Source of the DNA: Dendrophyllia cribrosa
Taxonomy: Eukaryota > Cnidaria > Anthozoa > Scleractinia > Dendrophylliidae
DNA: 64,000 nt
NCBI GenBank assembly: GCA_024195265.1
Contig: JAJLRJ010000001.1
Span: forward strand, 53,958,202 to 54,022,201
Direction of reading: 5' to 3'
Under the pieces are notes generated by a model. It did no database searches, was not told the origin of the DNA, and saw only the letters and a program-made list of their open reading frames with translations. Made by a program: the position numbers and the translations under genes. Positions 10,501-21,581 of this stretch are shown here, in pieces (within the stretch, counting starts at the first letter, position 1; each line of letters starts with the position of its first letter).

Positions 10501-13107
10501 GTCTTTTCCCTTAGCACTGTTGGTAGTTAAGGTTAAGGGCTTCGTCCTCAGAACACTCCTCAACTACCTACATTTACCGTAGTTTGTGGTTATTCTTGTT
10601 TTCAGGTGGTTCTAGAGGCCTTGTTACGACTCAGCTGGCAGACGTTCATTAGTGCAGCAAAAGATGATCCAGAAGTGCATTTGCTTAGGCAGGCCGTGGT
10701 GTCAGCCACAACCAAAGTGCAAAAAGAGCTAACGTCTTCCACAATCCAGGAATTGTATGAAACTCCTGAACTTGAAGAGCTCCGAGTGAAGTATCAAGAA
10801 TTCCATAAACGGTCAAGCAGTAAGATGAGTTTATACTGGCAATCATACATAGAAATGGCCAGTCTTCTTCTATGCTTCATACGGTCAACAAGAGAAGGTG
10901 ATTGGAACTTGTATCTCTCTTGTATTCGTGACATGCTCCCTTGGATGTTTGCCTATGATCGCACCAACTACTCAAGGTACCTACCGGTCTACTGGTGTGA
11001 CATGATGTCACTGAAGGACCGACACCCCACTGCCTATGAAGCCTTCCAAGCTGGTGACTTTGTGGTTCAACGCTCCTGCAATGCATTCAGTCAAGTGGCC
11101 GTCGACCAGACCATTGAGCAGACCATTAACAGAGATACAAAATCCAAAGGCGGAATTATCGGCTTTAGCCAGAACAAAGGAGCCGTGCAGCGATGGATAC
11201 TGACTTCACATGAGCGTGCTGCGATCACCCAAGCATGCCGTGAGATGGCTGGAATGTCCGTGACAAATGGCGAGGGCATAATAAAGGAGAGAGGAAAAGG
11301 GAGGATGTCACTCGATGAAAAAGATGTTAAGAAGGTCCAATCAACTCTGAGCACCTGGGGCAATCCGTTTTCGCCATCTGACACTGATGAAATCTGCCAC
11401 CTCGCATCAGGAATGACGGCCCCCAAAAAGGTGGAAGAAGATCTCTTAATGGCCTATGATAAGGGTGAAGAAGCAATGACAACTTTCATCAGGAAGAGGT
11501 TGATGACTACTGAAGTTTCCTTGTACGATCCGATACCGAAACTGAAGCTGGCCACCTTTGATTCTGTGTCCCTTTCATCTGTTAAGATAGGTGGAAGAGA
11601 AGTCATGCTTAAAGCCGATAGGGATCTCTTCGCTCGTCTTCTCGTTGTCGCCCAGACAAGAGATATGGATCTAAGAGAAGTCTTCAAGTATTCTCTGGGT
11701 CCTCTTCCGTGGTCTCTGGCTGCAGCTGACGGGTCTCTCTGCAAGACTGTGAAGTCCAAGTTACTGGAGTCACTGGTTAAGGGAGTCGAACCAGCTGAGG
11801 ATGTTCCACCCACCGCAGCATTGATTGTTGATGGCATGGCTGTACTTCAAGCGATGAAAGAAATTCCAGACACATTTGAAGAGTTGGCGACTGCTGTTTT
11901 TCATTCAGTTGTTCCTCAGAAAACTTTGGCAAGAAGGGTTGATTTTGTCACAGACACATATCCAGATATTTCCATTAAGAACCCCGAGAGAGCAAAGCGT
12001 GGAAGTAAAGGAGTCGTCAAGATCAAAATAACCGGAGGTGGCCAAAAGTGCCCCAAGCAATGGAAGAAGTTCTTAAGCAGTGGGGAGAACAAGAGAACAC
12101 TAACGAGGTTTCTCCTCCAGCAGTGGTCGAGTGACAACTACGCAGATCGAATTGGAAATCGCAACATCTATTTTGCTGTTGAAAGCAAGTGCTTTCGTTT
12201 GTCTGTCAACGATCATGGCAAGGTTGTTTGTGAGGAGATCCCTGAGCTAAACAGCAATCACGAAGAAGCTGATACAAAGCTGCTTCTCCATTCAAAGCAT
12301 GCATCTGAAAATGGCGAGAACACCGTCATAATCAAGTCTCCCGACACAGATGTGGCAATCCTGGCTTGCCATTTTTGCAGTGTTATACGAGCACGGCTTC
12401 TTATTATGAAGAAAGAAAAAACAAGGATCATCTATCTTGAGATTTCTGCAATAGCAGATGCTGCTGGGCCCCAAGCATGTAAGGCCCTGCCTGGTCTGCA
12501 CGCCTTCACCGGCTGCGACTCAACAAGTGCGTTTTCTGGTAAAGGGAAGAAGGCTCCTTTGAATCTTTGTAAGACTTACCCGGTGGCAAGTGAGGCTATG
12601 GCGCTCCTTGGCTGTTCATTTGACATGGAGAGAGTTTCTTTTTCTGAATGTGAGGGGTTTGTGTGCAAGATGTATGGGAGGTCTAATCTTGCGGACGTTA
12701 ATGAATGTCGGTATGTCACGTTTTGTGCAAAGCAAGGACAGTCGCAGAGTCTTCCACCATGCCAAGATGCACTACGAAATCACACTATGCGAGCAAACTA
12801 GCAAGCTGCTGTCTGGCGGCGTGCACTGGATGCAAATCCCGAAGTCCCATCGCCTGAGGGCCACGGATGGCTCATCGTGGATGGCCATGTTGAGATCGAC
12901 TGGATGTCATTGCCGCCTGCTCCTGAGGCATTACTGGAGCTTGTACTGTGTGGCTGCATTGCAAACTGCACAACAGATCACTGCACGTGCAAGAGAAATG
13001 GTCTACCCTGCGCAGAATCATGCCAGTGCGGCGATAAATGTGAGAATCCTCACAACTACGTGTGGGAAGAAGGAGCTGAGAACAGCGAAGAGGACGAAGA
13101 ACAGTGA
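7557..13107 (+). CDS. Academ-like transposase with XPG/FEN1-like nuclease and CXC domain (one in-frame stop)
   Basis: Exons 7557-9164, 9810-10400 and 10606-13107 join in phase 0 at consensus sites (CCAG/gtatgg, caacag/ATTC, ATAAG/gttatt, tttcag/GTGG), giving 1566 codons. Residues 16-69 and 123-186 are two related modules of the form CxC or CxxC … HxxCYxxYT. A transposase-like core follows: WDNID-EETL around 483-491, LDQAIY at 654, GGFHI after it, and VDQTIEQTINRD around 900-907, with D483 or D486, D654 and E904 as candidate acidic residues. Residues about 1136-1375 match XPG/FEN1 nuclease order: LIVDGMAV, FVTDTYPD-IKNPERAKR, HEEADTKL, SPDTDVAIL, TGCDSTSAF. A CXC domain (CGC-C-CTC-C-CQC-C-NP) lies at about 1515-1551. 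TAG at 12799-12801 interrupts the frame at codon 1465, separating the CXC domain from the rest; otherwise the frame is intact. The start ATG at 7557 is preferred over the GTG at 7551. Confidence 0.85.
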
Positions 13108-13424
13108 GATCATCCTGAGTAAAACTGCAGATTTTCAGTAACAAATATGAACATATGATTTTAAGCAACAAACATAAGACCCAAAGAACTAGCTATAATG
13201 TATTTGTAAGGAGTGTTTGTTCCCCTTGGTGAATATTTTAAAACAGTAACACGTTATTGCGAGCAACCGGTCACAGTTAGCAGTGCTAGATGGTAGCATG
13301 GTAGTATTTAAAAAAAGGTTTTCAACCAGTAGATTTACTAGCAACCGGACGGTAGCATGGTAGTCCAAGAGTGAAAAAAAAAAACGAGTCTTTGTCTGAA
13401 CTATTTATCATTTAAAATATATGA

Positions 13425-14123
13425 CGTCATTAATCACTTTTTCATTGAATGTACTGCTTTTAGTTTAGAGGGCCTACATGTATTTTTAACCCAAAAATCT
13501 TTTTCAGTTATTTTATGCACGAAATTCGTCGTCTTAATTGGAAATAACCCTATAGCATACATAATTACTGTAGAATAATCAAACCGGAAATAGATGTTTT
13601 CACTTCCGGTTTGGCCCAAAATGGCCTTATCGTCTCTTTCCTTTCGTAATTTGTCACTTTCTGTGCAGATAAGGATTTAAAAGTATGAAACAAGTGTATC
13701 TGAGTGACATGTTTCGGTTTTGAAGTGTTAATGTCGCGAAAATGTAAATTTGTTTTTGCACTTTCGGCTCCCTCCACTCTAGTTAGCATAAAATTTACTA
13801 AACTCTCTAAAATTGAGCAATTGTGCTGCTCTTTAAAGATGAAATACTTGCAGAGGGCTTCACAGCGTAGAAATGGCTAGGTTTTGACAACATTTTGCCG
13901 TGAAAATACAATTAGAATGGAAAAAACCGCGGTTTAGTGAAATTTGGCGCAAAGGAGTATGGGTTGTTTAGGCCAGGTTACAAAGCCCTTTGGACACTTT
14001 TTCTACGTGTTAACAAGCAGATTCGTGATCAGCAGTCTCTAAGCTTTAAAATGATACCAAGAACAGCTTGCCACCCATGGGGTGCAGCCAACTTAAAAAA
14101 ATACTGGTTTGGCCACTAGACTA
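13425..14123 (-). repeat. Right terminal inverted repeat of the Academ-like element
   Basis: Inverted partner of 6333-7030. The outermost bases are CCACTAGACTA, followed by the ACT duplication. The pairing fades around 13425 at ATGACGTCATTAATCAC. Confidence 0.9.
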
Positions 14124-14126
14124 ACT

Positions 14127-15849
14127 GAAATGTCCTTTTGCCTCAACTTTAACTACAGGCTACCCAAGCTCAAGCTGTGACCACATTGCGTATTATAATT
14201 CAACCAAGAGATTATAATTGTCCAATTATTTTCTCTTGAATTCAACACATTGATACACTGCCCAAATATGGTCATAAAGCTCTCGATATGCGTTAGGTCT
14301 ACATGACGTATATCCAGCGATGAAGGTAAATTTCGCATTTTGAAGGAAAGTGAAAATGATCGCTGCCTGCAATTTCGTGTTTTTGGGAGAAAAAAAATGC
14401 TTTATCGCCTGATTTTACCCAACTCGGCCTACGGCCTCTTCGGCAAAGTATCCGGCGATATAGCGCTTCGCTTTCGCACTATAACTGTTAAATAGCCGTT
14501 ATGGCGAAAATGTAAGGGTTTGAATGGGAATATTTCCAATCCGAGAGCGTCGGCTCCTGGTACAAAGTATTCTAAGCAATAAAAATGGCAAACATTTTTT
14601 TGAAGAGTTATCCCCTCGAAAGAACAAATTGTAAACATTTCAGTATCCGCCGACTTTCCCTCCGAAAAAAAAAGAGCGCCTAATCGCAGTTTATGCAAAG
14701 CCTGAAATTTCCTCATTCACAGCTTGAGCGAGCTTGGGCAGCCTGTGGTCTCGTGACGTCCTCACTGCAACTTTCGCCATTTTTGAAAGCAAAGTAGCTA
14801 AAATATATATGCGGAATATATATTTTGTATCCCAACCATATATCCGGCCTTAAAAAGAATGTAGGCCGGACGCTGGATTCTAATCATCATTATCCGAGCC
14901 AACCGTTTCGGTTCGGGAAGCAGTTAACCTGCGTGCGGGAGTAATGCGACCTTCTGTTACGAGAGTTTTTACACGATCCATTTTCTACCCCAGAAGCTTA
15001 TTCATAAGCTTTTTATCCCGTTTTTGTCACCGATCCCCATAAAATGGCATTAGTATACATTACCACGAGAATAAATGACAAATATCGAAATTCATAGCCG
15101 TCATTATGTTCATCAGCGCCGGACGCACAAAATGTAAACGTCCGGTCACGCTATATTTAAACACCAGAGGTCTAAATTGCGATTACACCTACCCTAAACA
15201 CACTCGGTGCTGTTAACTTTACATATGAAATTGATGAAAAAGTTCGACGTGAAGCGAAGATTGGATTCATTTCTTTATCCTATAAAATTACTGATACCCA
15301 TTAAATAAATAGTTGTAGTCGTTTGCTAATCTCTGTTGAATTCTATCGGCAAAATTGCCCTAGTCACGAAAACTAATCGTAGGAAATTGATTTATTATTT
15401 ACCTCCTTTTCCCTTCGCCTGCGACTTTGTTTTCTTCTCTTGATCACTGCCTCTCCAGCACGAAGAACCTCCTCCTCCATATTACAAAGTGATATATCGT
15501 ACTGGTGGCCGCGGTCGATTTTGCTAATGATATACATTCAACTTTCGTTCCGACCTTTGTTGGGTCTTGCCAATAACAAAATAAAATTGGACTGAACTCC
15601 AGGACAATGGACTCTGGACTCGGTTTTTTTTTTTTTTTCAGAAAACCGTTTTCCATATAGCAAGATTTTTGTAACAAGTAAAGAACTCGGTTTAGCTTAA
15701 TTTCTACACAAAAATTCCTTTTAAACTAGGATTATAGGTTCATTTCTGTCGATACTATATAATCCAGGTTCCGGACTTGGGCATTTGAGTATATGGGCCG
15801 GGTGGGACTCGGACGCATCAAAGCCAGCCGTCAAATGTCCTTCACAAGG
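14127..15849. other. Intergenic, no gene seen
   Basis: Several frames of 60-95 codons on the minus strand (for example 14429-14716) show no domain and no splice-supported neighbours. A T-run at 15624-15638 is the only low-complexity feature. Confidence 0.4.
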
Positions 15850-16865
15850 CTTGGCTTTTAATAATGATAATAAATCTTTATTGAGGATACCTACTTCACT
15901 CGAAAGTGCTTTACAGAAGGGTCTTCCTGCTTAGTTACAAATAATAATACTAATACATAAGATATACCAGAAAAAAACTAAAACAAAAAACATGTTATGT
16001 ATATTACAAATCTATAACTAAAATATTCCAATTAACAGTAACTTGCACTCCAAATTCATAAAAATAATCTAGTATATAAAAAAATAAATCAGATTCTTAC
16101 TTTGTGGATGGCCCTTTTAAATATGTCGAGTGACTTAAGCTTCCTCGATGACTTATCTAAATTATTCCACTCATTTGCAGCAAAGTTTGTCGAAGTCCAA
16201 AGACCCCAATTCCTATTTGAAAGAGCCTAACGTATACGTTATCCTTAGATCTGGTATTATAACCATGGTGGTCTTTATTGAAAACAATATTCAGTAAAAG
16301 AATGTGTAAACAAGTCGTTCAAGCATTTAAACATGAAAATGGCGCGATGTTCTGCACGTCTTCTTGAAAGCAATTTCCACCCAAGTTTATCTAAGGCCTC
16401 AGTGACTGATGCACGACTCGAGGATTAAATCTAGAATTATACGTGCTGCTTTGTTATGTTGAACTTGTAGTTGTGCCATTAAAGTTGCATTACCCCTATC
16501 TCCCCAAATGATATCAGCATAATCAAGACTGATAAAACTGTTAACCAGCCTGAGAACATCAATCTAGCCTCTAACGTTAAGCATGATTTTATATGTCTAA
16601 GAAGGCCCAACTTCTTATTTTTCTTATTACTAATATTATTTATATACGATGGGTGGCGAATGATCTTTCATCTCGCAAAATTTTAGACGAATTTCACGGG
16701 TCTCACAGTCTCGATAAACCCGCCGGTTTCAGAGTTTTAATCTCCTGGTCTCACATTATGGGATCGCAGTAAAAGATGCGGTTTACTTGTCACGCTGTCT
16801 CGCAAAGTCTTCGATTTTACCATTGGCCACCCCTTATATACATGCGTTAGCTTTTCTAGATTAAT
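15850..16865 (-). mobile_element. Degraded non-LTR retrotransposon 3' end (CR1/L2/RTE-like)
   Basis: Read on the minus strand, the region shows broken frames typical of the end of LINE reverse transcriptases: ISNKKNKKLGLLRHIKSCLT, then LDYADIIWGDRGNATLMAQL, then QVQHNKAARIIL, then LDKLGWKLLSRRRAEHRAIF, then WTSTNFAANEWNNLDKSSRK. Frameshifts and stops break it repeatedly. A 3' UTR of about 250 bases follows and ends in TTTATTATCATTATT near 15855. It is interrupted by a hAT-type MITE at 16648-16833. Confidence 0.75.
16648..16833. mobile_element. hAT-type MITE inserted in the LINE relic
   Basis: The 186-bp unit is flanked by TTATATAC at 16640-16647 and 16834-16841, an 8-bp duplication as in hAT elements. 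Its ends, GGGTGGCGAATG and CATTGGCCACCC, are imperfect inverted repeats. LINE-like codons continue outside both sides, so the MITE is younger than the LINE. Confidence 0.65.
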
Positions 16866-18737
16866 GAAAAAGAAATCAGTGAAGAAAATTCAGGATAATT
16901 CATCAATTTTTTTAGAAGTTCTCTCGAAAACAGAAGGGACTGAAAGAGCCATAAAATACAATCTAAGAATCAGAAAATAATTCCCAGGTTCATTTTATTA
17001 GTGTGAAGCTGTAACAAGACAAGAAAATACAGTCTTCAAGGAAAGACCGCCTCTGAACTCTTTGCTTCCTTGTTTTCGAACTGTTTGAGTCCAGAGTTTA
17101 GAGTCCAGTCCAAAAAACAATTGATCCAACTTTACGAATTAATATTTGAATTTAGTAAGTCATGGTCAATATTGTTATGCTAACTGTTTGACACACACAC
17201 TGACACTGGCACAACGTCGGCACACACATCTCATGTTTTATTCTCAGGTTCTAGCCAGTTGAAGCAAGACTCTGGTGACGGGGTTAGATTAACTCAAACT
17301 GATATTGCCCAATTAACGCATTGTGCCTACCTGAAGTATTGATTATTTTGCGCTAGCAGGAGCCCATCTAGCTACATGTGCTTTTGATCATTGTTATACA
17401 AAAAGCGCAATATAAATTATTTAATTTAATTGTTATTATAATTACATGTGTAAAACAGGTAAGGCTAGGACCAAGAATATGGGCTTTTGTTTGTAGAAAA
17501 GCACATCTGTACTAAGGGTTTCCTCTGACGACGACGGCATTTCTTCTTCTTCTTCTTCTTCTTCTTCTTCTTCTTCTTCTACTCCTTCTTGTTTTTATTT
17601 TATGCAATTGGCGCGCGCGCGTAGGGGGGTGGGGGATACATTCGGTTACGGCGACATATTCAGAATTTGTAAATTTCATGATATTTCTTTCATACGAACG
17701 TTGATTAAAAGCTTTATTTTTCGTCGTTCTCAATAATTGCTTACTGATCGGTTAAGAAAAATATTAAAAGCCAAGGAAACTCTTAACGGATGGTTCATTT
17801 AACTTAACTCTAAACGGATGGTCTTATCAAGTGACAGGTGATTTGTTCACTGACATTGATTAACATCAATAAATTCGCATAAATTGAAGTTTTCTATCAC
17901 ATCGGCTTAAAATATGAATTGTAAACCTACAATTCGCTCAAAAGTTGTTCAGAAAGGCAAAATTTGCTCGAGGTTGCAAGAACTGCAAAAAGTTGTTCCA
18001 AACGCCAACAGTTGCCGAGTACAATTAGAACAGGCCCAAACAACACTTAGGGTCTTAGTACCACTGAGTCTCATTGAGCTACATGTACGACGCGCTGACA
18101 AGCCCCAATAAGGGTAAAACAGCTTTTAGCGTCTGCTTTCTAGTTATGAGCACCATCTTGTCCGACGGGCTTGCTAACCGCGGTGCTGTATTAAATAGAA
18201 CTGCTGTATCATAGGTTATCTATAATTTATTTTTGTTTATTTCTATTTTAATAAAATAACTGACCGAGGACGCAGGTGCCTTGCCTTTTGCTGGTCACAT
18301 CTGCGAATCGTAAGAACTTCACGTGGCTCGAACGACCACGAGGAAGTGGTGGTCCCCCAGTGGAGGATTCAGACCTTCAGCTAATGGAGGTTGGAGGTTA
18401 GTGAGGAGGCGGGGAGACTATGAATGTCTAATTCCGGAATTGCACTGCAAATTTACCAAAAATAAGAGGCGCGAGGGGTTCAACTCTGGCTGTTACCGCC
18501 CTTATATCAGTGCCATCTGTAGTCGTCTAATGTACTCACGGGGAACATAAACACAACAACAGGCAAATAAAACCAAAATTAGTTTCGCTTCTGCTTGCAT
18601 GCGTGCGCATTCTCGTACCCAGGGACGAAAACAAAAGGAATAAAAAGAAAAACGGAGGGCAAACTTTACCTCGTTGCCGTATCCGTCACGAGTAAACAGC
18701 AACAAACAATAAAACCCAAATTTGTTTCGCTTTTGCT
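16866..18737. other. Intergenic, no gene seen
   Basis: Contains a (TTC)n run at 17539-17581, which produces a spurious poly-arginine frame, and a short GC run at 17608. The rest is ordinary AT-rich sequence. 18540-18737 resembles the dispersed repeat that recurs at 18960-19060 and 19746-19830. Confidence 0.4.
17539..17581. repeat. (TTC)n microsatellite
   Basis: About fourteen consecutive TTC units, purine/pyrimidine asymmetric. Confidence 0.9.
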
Positions 18738-18935
18738 TCCAAAAACTATTGCGGACGTCTGGAACAGCCTCCTTGAGGCTATTGTTTAGTCAAATTCTTT
18801 AGAAATTTTTAAACATAGGTTATCAGCTTTTCTTAAATAATAGCTGTATATAGTTGTATTTTATTCATTTACTTATTTTATTTATTTATCTGTTGTTTTA
18901 TTTTTACGGTTGGTGAGTAAATGTAAATGATTACA
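18738..18935 (+). mobile_element. 5'-truncated LINE 3' end
   Basis: LPKTIADVWNSLLEAIV, a stop, then SNSLEIFKHRLSAFLK is the usual last block of LINE reverse transcriptases (W-N-x-L-P…S-x-F-K-x-x-L). A short AT-rich 3' UTR follows. The premature stop and absence of the rest show a dead fragment. Confidence 0.6.
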
Positions 18936-19060
18936 CCGAATCCCAAGTACCGTGGGCTCAACATTTCTCGCAGTGCAAGCGTGCGTATTCTCGTACCCAG
19001 ATCCAACGCAATGCACAAAAGTAGATACGAAAAAAACGGAGGAAAACAAGGAGAAAAACC

Positions 19061-19738
19061 ACGGGGGGTGACAACTCTAAGACCACGTTTACACTAGAGG
19101 AGATTTTTCCAGATTCATAAATGTTTCCGGATTTATTAAATTTAGGGTATTCGGATTCGCAGGCGTTTATACTAAAGAGTATTCGGATTCCCAACCGTTT
19201 ACACACATCGATAAATCCGAGGACATTCATGCGGGAACGGTTACCAAGCAGGCGAAAAAGTATCCGGATTCATTGGAACAACTGTTTACACTACAAAACA
19301 TTGCGGATTTACAGTAATCGGATACAAAGTATTCACTTTAGATTTCGGATTCAAAATCTCCGGACACGCGACCAAACCGGGACGTTTTTATTTCGGATTC
19401 ACCCATCTGCATGTAAACGGCAAAACGAATCCGGTACCAAAATGTTCCGATTTCGTCACGAATCCGGAAAAATCTCCTGTAGTGTAAACGTAGTCTCAGA
19501 AGGCCTGTTTCGGGAGAAAAACAAAATTCTTCCGGGAATCTGAAGATTTTGCCGGGAATCGGGAGACTCGAAAAATTTTCGGGGAAACATGAGATAATGT
19601 TGTTAAAATTTCGGGAAGTTTGAAATTTTTGCGAGAATGTCTCCGAAAAAATCGGGAAGATATTCCAAATTTTCGGGACAACTTTTAGTTCCACACAGTA
19701 TTGCTCAAACAGCGTTTGTTAGAGTTGTCACCCCCCGT
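19061..19738. mobile_element. 678-bp TIR element with perfect 20-bp ends and 7-bp duplication
   Basis: The first and last 20 bases are perfect inverted copies, starting ACGGGGGGTGACAACTCTAA. AAAAACC flanks both sides (19054-19060 and 19739-19745). Inside, a second inverted repeat lies at about 19081-19115 and 19462-19498 (ACGTTTACACTA with GGAGATTTTTCC and its complement), followed by a stretch rich in CGGGAA motifs. No transposase frame is present, so it is non-autonomous. Confidence 0.8.
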
Positions 19739-19745
19739 AAAAACC

Positions 19746-21581
19746 GGAGGGCAATCCTGAACTCGTTGCCGTACCGGCACGAGTTAAAACAAAGAAACAA
19801 AAAACTTTACGCAGTGGATAAAATTTGAATATGGACGGTTTATCAACTTCTTAAACAACTCAAGCCACAACATATGTGCTAGTTGTGCATTAGAAATCAT
19901 TAAGTTATTATTGCTACTATATTGTATGTCAAGCCGTGTCCGGCTTCTGAATGCCAGTGTGTATCTATCAAAAATTCAAACCATTTTATTAATTAAACGA
20001 GATAAAAATTTCCAAAGCATGTTTCAAGTGAAATGTTTTACTCAATTTTGTCATGGTTCCTACAACAAATAGTACTAACTCTAAATCAATGCATAAAAAG
20101 GCTTCTGTATTAGTGTATTAGTTTGTAATGTTCAACAATTGAACAACGCGGAAGATAAAGTTGTACATGTATGAATAACTAAAATGATTGCCAGCTTTAA
20201 TGCAATTACCTCAGAGCGACAAGTCTTATTTCACCTTGCAATATTACATTGTCACTCAGGTTATACATTCTTGTGGCTGCCTAACTTTGTTACAAAACGT
20301 TCATGGGAAAATATGCATCAATCATTGGCAAGGATAAAGATTTTTTTTTTGCAAACCAGACAATAAGGCTTAATGCTACTATACTCACAATTGAATAGGC
20401 CCTAATGTAGTGCCCTGTTAGGACCAATATACATGGTACAACTCTTACTCACAAACTGTCGCATGCAAACATGTCAAGAATATATTAGATTTAGTCGATT
20501 GCAACCTCGTTCCTGGGGTCTCTATGAATGGAAACCTAAAAATAAGGGTCCAATTAAAAGATTCTGTAATTTCTTTGGGCAAAATCCACATAGCAAGGAA
20601 GGATTGGGATTGCAACTTGTAAAAGTTGGGAAAACTTTTCCACAATGTGCTTCTATAACTAATGCTATTATGGTTTCACTTGATAACTTTCTCTTGGTAT
20701 TGTAAGATCACTTCATGTACAAGCTAGGGTACTAAATCGATATTTTTCTTCTTGTAATATCAATGAGAGGTCATGAGAATTAAGGATATGATCACCCAAG
20801 ATGAATTCTCTTGATATTTTAACAGCTAAGTTCTCCCCAATTCTTCTATAAGAAACATACAAGGAAAAAGGAGAATCTATATTTTGATATTGGGTATTAA
20901 AGGATTAAATTAAGCTGTGTGCAAGTAATAGATTTATGCATGTGGCAATAGCAAGTAAAAGTTGTTAAAATTCCATCGTAGTTCTATGACACAAGTGAAG
21001 AATGTAAACCATGCACTTTTTCTGTTGTTATATAGATTTTTTTTTTTGAAAAGACAAAATGACACAAGAAAGTTACAATCTTTGAGAGAAATGAATGAGA
21101 TGACTTGGAGATTAACTTGACTTAGTTTGATCACCAGCCTTACAACAAGGCACAGCAAGGAAGAAATTTGTCAACTAACTTGGTAAAAGAGTTTCATTAC
21201 AGTCAAGAAGTTCTTTAGCTGTACTTACAACTGATATTAATTAACTAATAAATTTTCTGATGAAAATCCAGCAATCTTGTTGTCTTATGCACAATATTTT
21301 GAACAACAAAATTGCTGAGTTTCCACCAATGATCATTCACTATAATATACATCAATTTTCAAGAGTAAAAACATTCAATGCTTTCATTCAAAAGCTCTGA
21401 GATTCTTTCCAACTTGTTAAGGATGAAGATAAAAACAAGTATTTCCTAGCCAACACAGTTATCAATCTCCTTATAGCTTCTGATGACTTGTTCCTGACCA
21501 GACAGACAGACAGACTTCTTCATGTGTTCACTGTACAAATTGAAATAACTATGTTCTCTTCAAGCAACATCTTTTCAACTT
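19746..21581. other. Noncoding, includes probable TMED 3' flank
   Basis: A 90-codon frame at 20433-20705 (plus) has an ordinary amino-acid mix but no recognisable domain. The part next to 21582 is probably TMED 3' UTR, being downstream of its stop on the minus strand. I could not fix a poly(A) signal. Confidence 0.4.

Larger units (their letters stand above)
6333..14123 (+). mobile_element. Autonomous-type DNA transposon, Academ-like, with 700-bp TIRs
   Basis: The 7.8-kb element is bounded by TAGTCTGGTGG at 6333 and CCACTAGACTA at 14123, and flanked on both sides by the trinucleotide ACT (6330-6332 and 14124-14126), a 3-bp target duplication. The left arm 6333 to about 7030 is repeated inverted at about 13425-14123 with scattered substitutions and small indels. 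Between them lies a three-exon gene that joins a transposase-like core, an XPG/FEN1-like nuclease and a CXC domain. Academ elements are known for 3-4-bp duplications, an N-terminal cysteine module and an XPG nuclease region, so Academ is my best superfamily call. The arms have diverged and the gene has one stop, so this copy is probably no longer active. Confidence 0.9.

Noticed and set aside
12799..12804. Classic CAR-YYA read-through context at the internal TAG
   Set aside because: TAG is followed by CAA but then GCT, so only half of the context is present.
12590..13141. 183-codon plus frame overlapping the transposase end
   Set aside because: It is a shifted frame. The transposase frame itself continues through 12799 with only one stop and carries the CXC motif.
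17512..17733. Arginine-rich minus-strand frame
   Set aside because: Produced by the (TTC)n run.
20433..20705. 90-codon plus frame near the TMED 3' end
   Set aside because: Ordinary composition but no homology I can name and no splice or conservation evidence; antisense to likely TMED 3' UTR.
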